In this document: positions 1 to 11,307 of the stretch, piece after piece
How the letters are laid out: every line of letters starts with the position of its first letter
Numbering within the stretch: position 1 is the stretch's first letter
Assembly (NCBI GenBank): GCA_019321725.1
Contig: CM033110.1
Location: forward strand, 7,743,278 to 7,807,277
DNA: 64,000 bases
Reading direction: 5' to 3'
DNA from: Paulownia fortunei
Taxonomy: Eukaryota; Streptophyta; Magnoliopsida; Lamiales; Paulowniaceae
Position numbers and translations under genes: made by a program
Notes under the pieces: model-generated
What the model saw: only the letters and a program-made list of their open reading frames with translations
The model's database searches: none
What the model was told of the DNA's origin: nothing

Positions 1-207
1 TTTCATATAGGATAGTAATTTATTGCACCAAAAAAAAACAAAATAAACAAAATAAAATACAAAAAAAAAGAAAGAGAGAAAAAAAAGGATTACACTTCAT
101 GAGTTTTGATGAAAGTAAATGCACTTGAAGGATAGAAAAAGGAATTTTTTTATTATGTATCCTCAAGAATGATAATGTTGTTACATGGAAAAAAAAGTCC
201 TAAACAA

Positions 208-2398
208 TTACCAAGCAAAAGGATTTAAATTTTTCAACTCTTCTTTGGCAGCCACAGAAATCTTCAAGTTCTCAACCACTTCATTACTCAAAGAAGAAGT
301 ATTCTTGATAGCAATGACTTTCTCTTCAATCTCATAAACTTTGGCTTGAGCACTCTAAGGAAATTCTTGTTGTCATTTCAATACCGTAGTCAAGTTCTTC
401 CTTCGTACCTTCGAGTTGTCAAGCTCTTTCTTGATTTGCTCTAATTATTTCTTTGTAGATTGAATTTGGTTGACTTCTTTGCTTTCTCTAGTCTTGGCAT
501 AATGGAGACGACCTTTAGCTTCACTTAATTATCATGCAAGAAGTTCTTTAGATGCCTTTTCGGAGGATGTTGACCTTGCCTCGTCATAAGCAGCAACTCT
601 GGAAAAAAATACTTTCAATAATTCTTCCGAATGAGAGATGTCAAAATTGTTGAAGCTCTTCATGGACTCAAGCACAAACAACATGCCATCTCTGATTAAC
701 AAGATGGAGTTAACAGATGTACTTGCTATCATTTCGCAAAGATCACTCCATAGCTTCTGAAGGTACTCCTTTCGGTGGTTAAGTATAAACTTTTTATCTT
801 CAAACACAAAAAATACAACACAATGAGGTGTTTGTTTAGCCCTAGCCAAGTTGAATGTGTCCTTTTGTATTTCCTTGTCAATTGAAGGACTTGTAACCAA
901 TAATTTGGGCCCCACGATCGATCCTTGGCTATCTTGTGATCCTTCATCATCAATGTTAAATAGTTCTTCCTCCAACTAAAACATTACATGTGTTAAGTTA
1001 GAAAAGAACTTATTTCTTATACTAAAAAAAGAAAAAAAGAAAAAAAGAAAATTAAATTGAGAAAGAACCTCTTCAACAAAGTTCTCCATTTGATGTGGGT
1101 TTTTGTAACATCAGGAATGCCAATGTCTCTTGGCTCCAAAGGTTCAAGGTTCCTTTTGGGTCTTTTCCAATGATGGTCCACATTAGTACTACCACTTTCC
1201 TAAGTAGGGTGAGAAACGACATGCATATGTGGGGAATCATGAAGTGGCTATCTCCGTTGTCATGCTCCTTGCCTTGGGTGAGATCTTACTTCACTTCAAA
1301 TTGATCGAGCTCGCAATATTTTCTTCAAAGTGAATTCCATGAACTTTGGTCCACCACTTCTTGTAGTCTTCCGATGAGAACTTCTTTGCATTTGGGGTCA
1401 TACAAGGAAGATGCGCCTTAGACATAGATTTGGACAAGGTGCACAAACGCCAATATTGAACTCCTTCTTCTAAAGAAGCTTTACGGATGTCTCGTGTAAG
1501 AGCTCCTGGAACCACTTGATAGAATTCAAATTGGTGACTAAATTGATGGGGACTATAAGGTTCGATGATAAAGTGTCTACCTTACCATAAAGAAAGAAAG
1601 CTCGAGCGAGTGGTAATAATGTAGTTTTGCTCAAATCCCTCTGCATTTCCATTATCGACATACACGAAATCCTTGCTCTTGGTAATCATGGTACAAGTCC
1701 AAGAAACAAGATCTCCTTTGTAGATTCGCTTATGGGCATCTTTTAGATCATAGTATCTTGCGTTTTCTTCACCAGAGAAGATCAACGTGGATGGGGAATG
1801 TTGAATGCATGGGGATGGTCTTACAGAATTCGTGATCTTGTGTTAAGCCTTTGTAAATGCTTGCTAAGATGGTTCACCATTTGCCCACTTGCCATGTTGC
1901 TCGCCATTTTGAAGGTACTATGGCGTATCAAGTTGATGTCGTCATTGGGAAGAACAAATGCGCAAAGCCAACAAGCTAAGTATGCCGCCAAGAGCGTTTC
2001 TTTTCTCCAGCTCTCTTTAACGCCAAGCTTTGAAAATGAAGCCTTCTCCACGGGGCACCATTCTCCATGTATGCCAAAGTCACCAAGTGGATTGTAAGTT
2101 GATTTGGGATAGATAGTCTTCTTTCCTCTAAGTAGAGGAGGTGAATGGTACTTAACAGTCTTCTTGGACCAAAATCTAATCCACTCGTCAATGGATACTA
2201 GGAAGGTTGATTTCCATTAGTATGCCTTTGAAGCAGATGACAAGCATGAAGTAAGTGGTCGCAAGAGCGAGGAATGAATCTACTTCCTACCTCATCGATG
2301 CCCGTGAGCTCCTTGGTACAAGGAATAAATTCATCGTAGAGAAATTCGGTCATATGAAGGCCCATAAGAGTGTGCAATTTCCATAGTAACATAGACAA
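208..2398 (-). pseudogene. PMD (aminotransferase-like plant mobile domain) gene, copy A, broken
   Basis: Read on the minus strand, this is a decayed plant mobile domain protein. PMD hallmarks seen are FLYDEFIPCTKELTGIDE followed by RFIPRSC, HLLHACHLLQR, a segment near AYLACWLCAFVLPNDD, FKMASNMASGQ, and a YKKWWTKVHG motif. The C-terminal part (stop at 208-210) is charged and looks coiled-coil, with a 147-residue open stretch at 532-975. Stops and frame changes break the gene many times. Against copy B it lacks the first third or so: the text jumps from PMD coding straight to element sequence near 2398-2402. PMD proteins include the Arabidopsis MAIN/MAIL1 silencing factors and many transposon-carried copies. 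Any function of this copy is unknown. Confidence 0.75.
976..1068 (-). other. Intron in PMD copy A
   Basis: On the minus strand the coding text runs to GAAGAG, then GT at 1068-1067, a T-rich stretch, and AG at 977-976 before TTGGAGGAAGAA, where the frame resumes. The flanks align with copy B, which has GT and AG at the same places. A second possible acceptor (T-tract followed by AG) lies near 1022. The gap is 93 bases. Its presence shows this gene did not pass through its own spliced mRNA on the way into the element. Confidence 0.6.
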
Positions 2399-2697
2399 TT
2401 CTCCTACCTTTCATGGCGACATGCCTGATCTGAAGTGGCAAATGCTTTATGATGAGTTTTGGTTCATTAGGTTTCGAATGGACCTTTGCTTAATTGTCCA
2501 AACTGATTAAAAAAAAAGATAAGAGTTTGGGTTATCAAAATCAGATTGAAAGTTAGCCCATAATTTGTTCTTTTGTTCAAACTCAAAGGCTTACATGCAT
2601 TTTGGCAAGGCCCAATTACAAATGAAAAGGTCAAGAAATGGTCATGACTTATTCACTTCAAGATACATGGTCCTTGAACAAGTCTCGAGGGGGCATT

Positions 2698-3609
2698 TGT
2701 AGACAAATTAAATCTATGGTCAATTAAATGATGACATGTGTAAAATAATATATTAAATATCATTTTTCTATTTTCTATTTATATTTTGGGAATTTAATCT
2801 AATTTAGTTCCTAAGGTAAATAGTAAATCAGTTGTTGTTTTAGTATATATTTTCGGCCAATCAAATATCCCTAAGTGTCAAATCTCAATTCTTGGCATTC
2901 AAGAATGTATCTTTGAAATTATGGAAGTAAATACCATTTTTTTGGTAATTCAAATCATATCTTAAGGAAGTAAATGCTCATCAAATCGTGAATGACTAAT
3001 CAAATTGCGTCACTTCATAAAATAATTATGGCAAGAACTCCTACTCTACAAGTATAAATAGGATTCATCTCCAAGAAGCTAAACATAAGATGTGAAGAAG
3101 AAATTCAAGCAAGAAAGGTGTTAGAGGAATTGTCTCAGCTTAAGGAGATGAAGTTCGAGGAGATCCATGGTGTTCAAGGCGAAAGTCACGGCACTCATGG
3201 CAGAGTCTGCTTGTGTAATAATGTTTAATTTAGGATTAAGTTGTTAAACTCTTGAATTAATATTATTAGAAATCCAATCTATATTAGAGGAGATCGAAGG
3301 GTCAGAGTCATTTCCATCAACAATTTACCAAATTTACTAAGTCAACGTTCTAGAAGTTGTAACGTTTAATTCAAAATCAAGGTGTTAAACCCTTGAATTA
3401 ACATTATTGAAGGACAAAATCAATTTGGAGGAAATCAAATCCATGGTTCTACCTCCAAAATTTCAAATCCAAAAGATATTGTGCTTGAAGAGAAGAATTA
3501 GAGGAATTAGTTAGAGATTGTAACCATTTAATTATTTGATACAATAAAAATTCAATTTGTACTATTTTCTTGTTTGTTAATTTTTATTGAAAAATAAATT
3601 TGTGTTACA
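2698..3609 (+). repeat. 3' LTR of element A
   Basis: Begins TGTAGACAAATTAAA right after a purine-rich tract and ends TTTGTGTTACA, giving TG...CA termini over 912 bases. The same sequence forms the 3' LTR of element B (15554-16418) and the truncated 5' LTR at 10301-10515. Immediately right of the CA the text is Copia integrase, so this is the element boundary. The matching left target duplication is outside the window. Confidence 0.8.
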
Positions 3610-4659
3610 GGGTCCACTGAGAGATAATCCCATTATCTATTAGATAACAAGAAACTCTGTGTCCATAACTCCGTTAAGTTGAGGAGTTGCAGGAGGGTTC
3701 GACTGAGAAAGAATCCCATTCTCTTTTAGTTCAAGAAACTCTGTGCTCAAGTATTAACCTCCTCGATCTGATCGAAGAGTCTTGATACTTAGCCAAATTT
3801 ATTTCTCCACTTTGTATTTGAATTTTTTGAACTTTTCAAAGGCATCAGATTTTACTTCAAAAGGTAAACATAACCATACCTAAAGTAATCATTAGTAAAG
3901 GTTTTGAAGTAGTGATAGTTCCCACGATAACCAACACTTAGTGGCCTACATACATTCGAATGGATCAAATCCAATTGATTTTTGGTTCGCTCCATTTGTC
4001 CAACAAATGCTGATTTTGTCACTTTTCCCTTAAAACATCACTCACATGTTGGCATTCCTTGCTCTTTTGAAAGATCGAGCAATTGGGCCAACTTATGAAT
4101 GTTCTTTTTAGAGATGTGACCTAATCTATCATGTCATAAGAGTTGGGAACTATGATTATCTAATTTTCTTTTATTTTGTTGAACATGAAAAAATGAGTTA
4201 TGGAGAGTAATAGAATATAAGTCATTCATCATATGGCAGAGGTAATCAAAACTGAATCTCCAAAAATAGAACAACTTCCATGTTTTATTAAAAAAGTAAA
4301 ACTTTCTCCATTTAAAACAGGAATAGAGATAATGTTCTTAACTATCTTTGGAATATAAAGATAATTATTTAAAACTAAAACTACTCTATTTCCTAAAGTT
4401 AAGTTGACACTTCCTATGGCTAATTCAGTAACCTTTGCTCTATTCCCTAGCTGCAGGATCGTCTCTCCTCTACTTAGCTTCTTGCTTCTTGCCATCACCT
4501 GCAAATCATTGCAAATATGAGATCCATAGGCGGTATCCAATACCTAAGAAACATCGTTAACTGATAAGTTAACTTCAACAAAATAAATAACTGAACTCTT
4601 TAGTCATGTAAGGTACTCCTTACAGTTCCTCTTCTAATGCCCAGGTTTGCCGCATTAGT
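3610..4659 (-). pseudogene. Copia-1 integrase and GAG-pre-integrase fragment
   Basis: Minus-strand Copia pol. The left part, 3610-4080, matches the integrase core of Copia-7 (62000-62330). Further right come the GAG-pre-integrase zone and an open stretch at 4229-4540 with a retropepsin-proximal segment (DTAYGSHICNDLQ, where family members read DTGCGSHICNDL). The zinc-knuckle region of gag starts near 4600 and is cut by a solo LTR at 4660. Integrase near 3611-3747 contains a partial duplication. RT and RNase H are missing from the window because element A sits on that side. Many stops are present. Confidence 0.75.
3611..3747. repeat. Partial duplication inside Copia-1 integrase
   Basis: Two related segments of about 50 bases, 3611-3661 and 3697-3747, both read as ...ACTGAGA-(A/G)-ATCCCATT...AAGAAACTCTGTG. 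Copia-7 has this text once, in the order of the second copy. The first copy abuts the right end of element A. Confidence 0.55.
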
Positions 4660-6625
4660 TGTTGGGTTTGCTATAATCGTAGGAGCATGAGCAGCGAAAA
4701 ATTAAATTTATTATCAAAAATTAATTTATCAAATAAATTTATCCCCTCGATTCGAAAATGATTCTAACGATTGCGCTTATTCATGTGAATATATATTAAA
4801 AAAATATATTAATTCGAATTATACATTTTGTGCACTCCGATTGTTGTACAGAATAAAGCAATCAATTGCTTATCAGAACTCTCAAAACTCATAGGGATCC
4901 AAGTCTCTCCCCTCTATCAAGTTCACAATATGAAAAGATAACACCAATTAAAAGGATTCACTAGTATCCTTTTAATCATTTACTAATTTAGATCTGGAGT
5001 AAACTTTGTCTTTTGATCCAATTAATGGATCGAGAACAGACTTTCAAGAACAATAAATACTGATTTTTTAAGTTCTTAAAATTTGGATATAAAGAGAATA
5101 TCAAGAAACTAATTTTCTTTAAAGAACAAGAAAATCAAGATTTCAAGAAAACACTTTTCTTTTTTCTTTCTTTTCTTTTCTTTTCTTGGAGAGAAAAATA
5201 GAAGACTTAACAAAATAATTTTTGCCAAAAATTACATATAATTTTCGGCCCTCGGCCCTCTCCCATTAAATAGGGGCTGAAAATTTGCTCATACTCCACT
5301 TTAATTTATGGGCATAAACTTAAAAAATCCACAAATTAATCCAATTGATTTAATCCTAAATTAATTATTCCAATTAATTAATTATAATTTACTCCAATTG
5401 GGCTTCCTAATCAAATTAGGTCTAATTAAATAATCCAATTACTTCATTGAATAATTTAATTTAATAATTAAATTAAATAGAACCCTTAATTAATTAATCA
5501 ATCAATGTTAATTAATTAATTTCCAACCATTGGGATAAATTCCAAAATTAATCATGTTACTTTCCATAAAGATGTGCGACCCTTTTAGGTTAACTACTAA
5601 GCTAAGCTAGTAGTGAGCTTGCAATATTTGCAACTTATGAGTAACAATTATTCTAATTAATTAATCTAATTAATTAATCCGCTCGAAATTAATTCCTTAA
5701 TTCTAAGAACCTCACTATCTATGAAAACACCTTGCAAGTAATCATGACAAACTAGTGTTAGGTGAAATAGTGAGTAAACTTTCAGTTGCGATTACCATAC
5801 ACGTACGGTCCTCTTGATAGCTAATCTCCCGATTGAATCTAGGGTATAGATTATAAGTAAAAACCCTAAATTATTTAATAACTGTGATCCTATTTAAGTT
5901 CCAATGATTCCTGATGAATCATGAGTCATTCTACCTTGGCTAAGGTCTTTGAATCACGTACTATGAAAACACAAGAAATTCTCTTGTTTAAAACGACAAG
6001 TGTCGAATTCTATGTTGGCTATTGACAAACCTCCATGCACACCAGAGCAACACCCAACATACCCCATTTGTGATTGTGAAGCAATTAGAAGATATATCAA
6101 AGTGTTGTAGGATGCACACAAGGCTATAATTATGTCTCAAGTCCGAGGACTAGTCGTATACTATAGCAACATAGAAATTCTTATTTCGACAAGCAAAGCC
6201 TCTAATTGAGAATTTCTTGCAGGCCATGTTTAGTGTACTTGTTCCCTAACAAGCACACACATACATGCACTTGCTTCTCTACGTTAGTGCCAATGGAATG
6301 TGACATCCTTGTCTCACAAGCATGCATCGTATGTGCGAGTCTTATTGAGCTATTTGATATCCTATCTCAAAAAACTCTCGACTCAGAACTTATTTAAGAC
6401 CAAATCTTAAAGGCATGTTCCATGATCTCCATCATATGCGCGACCATGCCCCATAGCTAAATTTGGTATAACGACTTTATCTAATATGCACAAATAAAAA
6501 ATGCAAGACATAAGATAAAGAAAATACCTTTTTAATAATATGATTCCCAATAAGATTATCGTTACAAAAGAAAAAGAGTATAATACACCCAATCTAATAG
6601 GAGCGCTGGACATCCTACTCTAACA
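4660..6625 (-). mobile_element. Solo LTR of an F1 Copia element (Copia-7 subfamily)
   Basis: Starts TGTTGGGTTTGCTATAATCG and ends CATCCTACTCTAACA on the plus strand, as does the 3' LTR of Copia-7 (57618-59839); on the minus strand it therefore runs TGTTAGAGTAGG to CCCAACA. Length is 1966 bases. It splits the zinc-knuckle coding part of Copia-1 gag, which continues on both sides. Flanks TTAGT (4655-4659) and GTAAT (6626-6630) match at three of five positions, fitting an old, decayed duplication. No internal region is present, so it arose by LTR-LTR recombination. Confidence 0.8.
5240..5285 (-). promoter_or_regulatory. TATA-like site enclosed by an inverted repeat (solo LTR)
   Basis: AATTTTCGGCCC (5240-5251) pairs with GGGCTGAAAATT (5274-5285) at 11 of 12 positions. 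The loop holds ATTAAATA (5265-5272), which is TATTTAAT on the minus strand. The place corresponds to the promoter region of related LTRs. Confidence 0.45.
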
Positions 6626-7334
6626 GTAATGACATTTGTCATCAGCTTTGGAACACTTTGAGACCCCACCAGTTGTTTTCATATTGTTCGATTTGAGGAA
6701 TGTTTTATTTTCCAATTCTTCTTCTTGGGCTTTGCAGCCTTTGAGTTGGAAGAGGATCCAGCAAGCATGAACGACTTGTTCTTTTCCATAGTAGACTTAG
6801 CCATCTTCAATATTAACACCAACTGAGCTACGCTAGTTTCCATCTTATGCATATTGAAGTTGACAACGAAGGTGTCAAATGATGGAGGTAGAGACTGCAT
6901 GATGAGATCCAAATAGAGTTCATTATCCATAACGACTCCAAGTAACTCGAGCCTTTGTATCAGGCCTATCATCTTCAATCCATGATCATAGACTGAAGAG
7001 CCCTCTGTCATATGGGTCCTAAAAAGCTCTTTCGAGATCTGATATATCACCTGCCTAGTATGTTCATCATACAACTCTTGTAGGTGAAAATATATATCAT
7101 GTGCATTCGCATGTACCTCGTATTGCCTCTGAAACTTGTTTGACATCGATGTCATGCGCTTACAAATCATTATCAACTTGTTGTCGATATTCTACAAGTT
7201 CCTCCTCGGTCCCATCTATCGACGGACCTATTCTCAAATTGTAAAATAATCCTGAGGTTCCTAAGCCAATCGACAAAGTTGGGTCTAATTAATTTATTGG
7301 TGTCCAAAATTGATACAAGTGGAGTTTTAGCCAT
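6626..7334 (-). pseudogene. Copia-1 gag fragment
   Basis: Minus-strand Copia gag. A 165-residue open stretch (6679-7176) contains the family signatures ELYDEHTRQ, MTEGSSVYDHGLKMI, LPPSFDTFVVNFNMH and a basic tail (KPKKKNWK) that in relatives leads to a CCHC zinc knuckle. The knuckle is interrupted by the solo LTR. The likely ATG is at 7334-7332, giving the conserved MAKTPL... start seen in Copia-2 and Copia-7. The N-terminal part, 7177-7334, is out of frame or carries stops relative to the rest. Gag forms the particle of the retrotransposon; this copy cannot make a full product. Confidence 0.75.
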
Positions 7335-8933
7335 TTTATAGACAATCAACAAAATTTAAACAAGGTAGAAAATTAGCATTCTTTCAAAAACATATTCATT
7401 TATAACAAGGTATTTAGTAATAAATGTCTCCCACTATTTATTTAAATTTCATCACCCTAAATGACAATTCGGGAAATCTCATTTTCTAGTGGGCTTGAGG
7501 CCCAATCAATATGTTGTATGCCCCAATCAATATGTCGTATGAGCCCATAAAACATATTGAAAGATGGTTAGTTTTTAATGATTGCGTCTCCATGCATCCC
7601 TCAAGATATTTTACCTCACTTCTTCCCATATACCCCAATTTTTTGAACCCATATGGTTTTAAGGGTCAAACAAGACCTATCAAACCTCCATGTAGATGGA
7701 CCATCAAAACGTTCCATGACTCATGGCCAACATAGAGATGAGTCCATCCCATGGGCATCATTATGCTTAGTAGAAATCACAATTTTCCATTACAGAGTCA
7801 TTCCACAACTCATGTCTAATGACAAAGTAAGGTAACATCATCATGTCGTCTACTTTTGATATTAGGCATGGATTATTGGGTTGAACCAATTTTATTCATA
7901 TTTGCTGGAAATTAGAATTTAAAAAAATACTTTACATGATTTTAATTCAAGTGGGGTTAAATTATTTTAACCAAGACCTTGTCACTTTTAATCTTTGTTT
8001 ATTTAATAAATTTGCATTCAATTAATGGTACGCATATCATTTGAAAATAATAAATAAACCCTACACATGCATCTAATACATCTAATACCAGATGATCAAG
8101 GGTTAAATCTAATCAATCCATTTAAGTTAAAAATGAATCTCGGTCAATCTAAGGGTAATAAAATTGAAATAGAAATCTAAGGGTAATAAAATGGAAATTT
8201 AAACTAATTTATATTACATGAATATATCCATTACATTCATGGGTCTTCTCATGATTCTTCGTCTTGGTCCTTCTTCTTGTCCACCAAAAAAAATATTCAC
8301 CCTATTCTACTCTCATTTAAAAAATATAAAGTACATACAAGGAAAGAATAAGAGACTCGTACGCCCTATTTAAAAAAACCTAAACATAAATAAATTCAAT
8401 CATATTGGTCAAAAGGCTCTATGATCATCTCATACATACTCATAAATACATCACTTAAATTTATTAAAGCATTTAAATTTACCATCCATTTAAGTTATAA
8501 TTTCATTACATGGGATAAAATCTTAATTTTTCAAGGAAAATCCTTTTTTTCAAAATTTCAAATTTGACACTTTATTTAAAGAATCGAATAAGCAAATTCT
8601 ACAATAACATGATGGGGTGTGTAACAGCCCCTGCGCACGGCTACCGTGTGCAACAATTGCACATAGCACATGCTACCATAAATGCTAGCATGTGGGCAGC
8701 GTGCGCGCTGCCACGCGCCTGGGCACAACGCACAGGCTCGATTCGTGCATGCAATATTTGCGCACACGTTCAACTGGCAATCAGAAACACAATTTGGCAT
8801 CATTTCATGAATTTAACAATTAATTAAAATTATAAAATAATTCTATCGCAATCAGAAACATAATTTAATAATTAGAATTTAATAATTAAATTTGCAGGCA
8901 CAAATTGAATTCGATTGAAATTGTGTAATCTAT
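7335..8933 (-). other. Copia-1 leader between primer site and gag
   Basis: An untranslated leader of about 1.6 kb, shared with Copia-4 (43585-45059), Copia-2 (25426-26711) and the visible part of Copia-7. It contains an AGTGGGAGAC motif (7426-7438, minus strand) like the polypurine tract core, and a GC-rich block at about 8617-8790. The small open frames here, on both strands, overlap each other and are not credible genes. Confidence 0.65.
8617..8790 (-). other. GC-rich, potentially structured leader block of Copia-1
   Basis: A sharp GC-rich stretch in AT-rich surroundings. It holds short inverted repeats such as TGCGCACGG-CTA-CCGTGTGCA and GCAGCG-TGCG-CGCTGC. A diverged counterpart lies at the same place in Copia-4 (about 44796-44920). 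It lies 0.15-0.3 kb downstream of the primer site, where retroelements often keep packaging or dimerisation structures; that role is inference. Confidence 0.45.
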
Positions 8934-8946
8934 GGCTCTGATACAA
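8934..8946 (-). other. Primer binding site of Copia-1
   Basis: Minus strand reads TTGTATCAGAGCC directly after the LTR end (...GAATCTAACA). This is the plant Copia initiator-Met-tRNA site TGGTATCAGAG with one change. It fixes the LTR/leader boundary. Confidence 0.8.
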
Positions 8947-8947
8947 C

Positions 8948-10300
8948 TGTTAGATTCGCATGATACCGGGGTGTGCATAGTGAAAAAATAAAAATTCAGA
9001 AATAGACATGTTATAACAATTATAGTATCACCCTAGATCCGATGTGATTTATCGATTTCGTAATGTCCAACAGTGTAATAAAAAAAATTAAAATAGTTTC
9101 GATTTATACCTTTCAATGCACTCCAATTGTCATAGAGATTGAAGAAATTGATTGCTACCGCCTTTCTAAATTTTAGTTCATAAGGATCAAAATATCTCCC
9201 CTCTAAAGAAGTCCACACGTTGAGTAGGAACACGAAATCCAAACTCTGCTAGCAATCTGGATTCTTTTACTAACCTAGTTATGGAGTGAATATGGTGAAT
9301 ATTAATTCTTGTTATCAACTTGTGACATGAATTAATACTTAAACAAAAAAAATGGAATTTTGTGGAATAAAGTATGGAAGAAAAAAACTAATTTTCTACT
9401 TATTTTTCTATAATGGCCAAAAATTTGAGGGCTTCTCTAGCCTCAAATTTTCAGCCCCCTTGCTTATAGTTGGACTCAAAAATTCCAAGAATCTAACTCT
9501 TGTATTTTTTGTCTCATTTTAATTGGTTGGAAGATTTTTCATTGATTCTAAATCTTCTAATATTTCCACCTATATCTCTTATTTTCAAAAGATTTTTAGA
9601 GTCTTCCAATAATTTCAAATTCTTGAGTTTTCATCATTTTTCAACAACCAACGTAGGTCTCTCTTAAGGAGCTTCATTGAATTGAACCTGAACTTAAAAT
9701 AAATTCTACAATTAATCCAATTAATAGTTTTTAGCCCAAACTCAATTAATTAATTACATATAACCCACTTAATCAAATTAGGCTCAATTAAATAATTAAA
9801 TTATTTGATAGAGTTAATTAATTTAATATTTAATTTAATTTATGGTTTACACAATTAATCTGATCTAATCAAATAATTATTTCACTCCAATTGGGCTTCC
9901 TAATCTTATTTGGTCTACTTAAATAATCTAGTTATTTAATTAAATAATTAATTCAACTCACTGAATTAATTTAAGCCCCAATTAATTAATCTCCATTAAT
10001 TAATTAAATCTAACTCCTTTAATCAATTCCTCAATTAGAAATATTTCATCTCAAATTGTGTGTGATCCTTTAAGTTCACAATAAAGCAAGCAGTGGGCTT
10101 GCAATATTTGCAATTTATGAATAATAATTATTCTGATTAATTAATCAAATTAATTAATCTACTTGAAATTTACTCCTTAATTTCAAGAACCTCAAAAGTC
10201 ATGGGAAATACCTACCAAGTGTATCATGACTACCTAGACTTAGGTGAAACAACGAGTGAATCTATTTCATTTATGAGTATCATACACATAAGAATCATAC
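8948..10300 (-). repeat. Copia-1 5' LTR, inner part
   Basis: Plus-strand text starts TGTTAGATTCGCATG and follows the Copia-4 LTRs (37720-39889 and 45072-47189) up to about 10300, where element B begins. The outer end reappears at 16419-16735. Together they are shorter than a whole F1 LTR, so some LTR sequence was lost at the B insertion. Confidence 0.75.
9420..9468 (-). promoter_or_regulatory. TATA-like site with downstream hairpin (Copia-1 LTR)
   Basis: On the minus strand TATAAG (9468-9463) is followed after 11 bases by a perfect 11-base inverted repeat: AAAATTTGAGG (9451-9441) and its complement (9430-9420), loop of 10. A start site 25-30 bases past the TATA would fall inside the hairpin. 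Confidence 0.5.
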
Positions 10301-10515
10301 ACCTTGAATTAACATTATTGAAGGACGAAATCAATTTGGAGGGGATCAAATCAGTGATTCTACCTCCAAAATTTCAATTCCAAAAGATATTGTACTTGAA
10401 GAGAAGAATCAGAGGAATTAGTTAGAGATTGTAACCATCTTTTGATACATTAAAAATTCAATTTGTACTATTTTCTTGTTTGTTAATTTTTACATACAAC
10501 GAAATTTGTGTTATA
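10301..10515 (+). repeat. Truncated 5' LTR of element B
   Basis: Matches the last 215 bases or so of the element A and B 3' LTRs (CTTGAATTAACATTATTGAAGG onward) and ends near TTTGTGTTATA. The left three quarters of the LTR are missing, together with part of the Copia-1 LTR, so one deletion probably removed the junction. Confidence 0.75.
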
Positions 10516-10521
10516 AATTTC

Positions 10522-10539
10522 TGGCACGCCCAGTGGAAC
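10522..10539 (+). other. Primer binding site-like sequence of element B
   Basis: TGGCACGCCCAGTGGAAC lies six bases after the LTR end. The TGG start and position suit a reverse-transcription primer site of Ty3/Gypsy type. Which tRNA it pairs with was not determined. Confidence 0.55.
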
Positions 10540-10800
10540 AATCTCTACCTCTCATCTCTTCTCTTCATCAAAAGTTTTGAAGTATCACAATGGCTGCTCG
10601 CAAGATCATAGTAGTGAAGGTTGTACTTCAAATTCTTCAAATGCTACAAGTGGAAGTTTCGGTGTCATCAAAAGATGTGTATATCCAAAAGATTGCAAGC
10701 ATCTTCTACTATGCTTGAAGTTAAAAAAAAGGGCTCCTTGATGTATGAGCTTAAACTGTATATTACTCTTGACCTGCACGATTATAAATTGTAAATGGTA

Positions 10801-10922
10801 CCCACTAAAGGTAGTGCATGTGGTTAAGCTGCTAACTCACCCCACCAAAGGTAGTTTACGTGGTTAAACTCTTAACTCACCCCACCAAATGTGAATACAC
10901 GTGGTTAAATTATTAATTCACT
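10801..10922 (+). repeat. Three 40-base tandem repeats in the element B leader
   Basis: Units at 10801-10840, 10841-10880 and 10881-10922 share CCCACCAAAGGTAGT and CGTGGTTAA...TAACTCAC, with the third most diverged. They lie about 0.3 kb after the primer site. No coding frame runs through them. Confidence 0.7.
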
Positions 10923-11307
10923 ATATTAAATACCCTACCTAGTCCAAGTTGGTAAAGCAATAGATACTCCTGGCCCGCATGAGTATAAACTATGTACGAC
11001 ACCCCCCCTCTAAAAAAAATAAAAAAAGGTTTCTTTGAACTATGTTATGACGTTATCCCTTTATAGGGTACGTAGGCATCTTAGATATATTCTAAGTTCA
11101 GCCATGAGTTTCTAATGAATTATATTTTTCCATTCATATGGGATAGTAATTTATTGCACCAAAAAAAAGAGAAAAAAAAGGATTACACTTCATGAGTTTT
11201 GATGAAAGTAAATACACTCGAAGGATTGCAAGATGAAAAAGAAAATTTTTTATTATGTAATATCAAGAATGATGATGTTGTTACATGGAAAAAAAAGTCC
11301 TAAACAA

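Larger units (their letters stand above)
1..3609 (+). mobile_element. Element A: LTR retrotransposon carrying an antisense PMD gene (left end outside window)
   Basis: The right end of an LTR element whose left end lies beyond the window. It comprises an internal region with a PMD gene on the minus strand, a purine-rich tract (GAGGGGGCA) just before 2698, and a 3' LTR at 2698-3609. The same order recurs in element B at 10301-16418. No gag, protease, RT or integrase is visible in the part present, so it looks non-autonomous. It interrupts the integrase of a minus-strand Copia element that resumes at 3610. Ty3/Gypsy affiliation is inferred from the primer-site-like sequence seen in copy B. Confidence 0.75.

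Noticed and set aside
8564..8827. Overlapping open frames on both strands in a GC-rich block
   Set aside because: They arise from few A/T stop codons in a short GC-rich leader; no start context, domain or conservation of frame with Copia-4.
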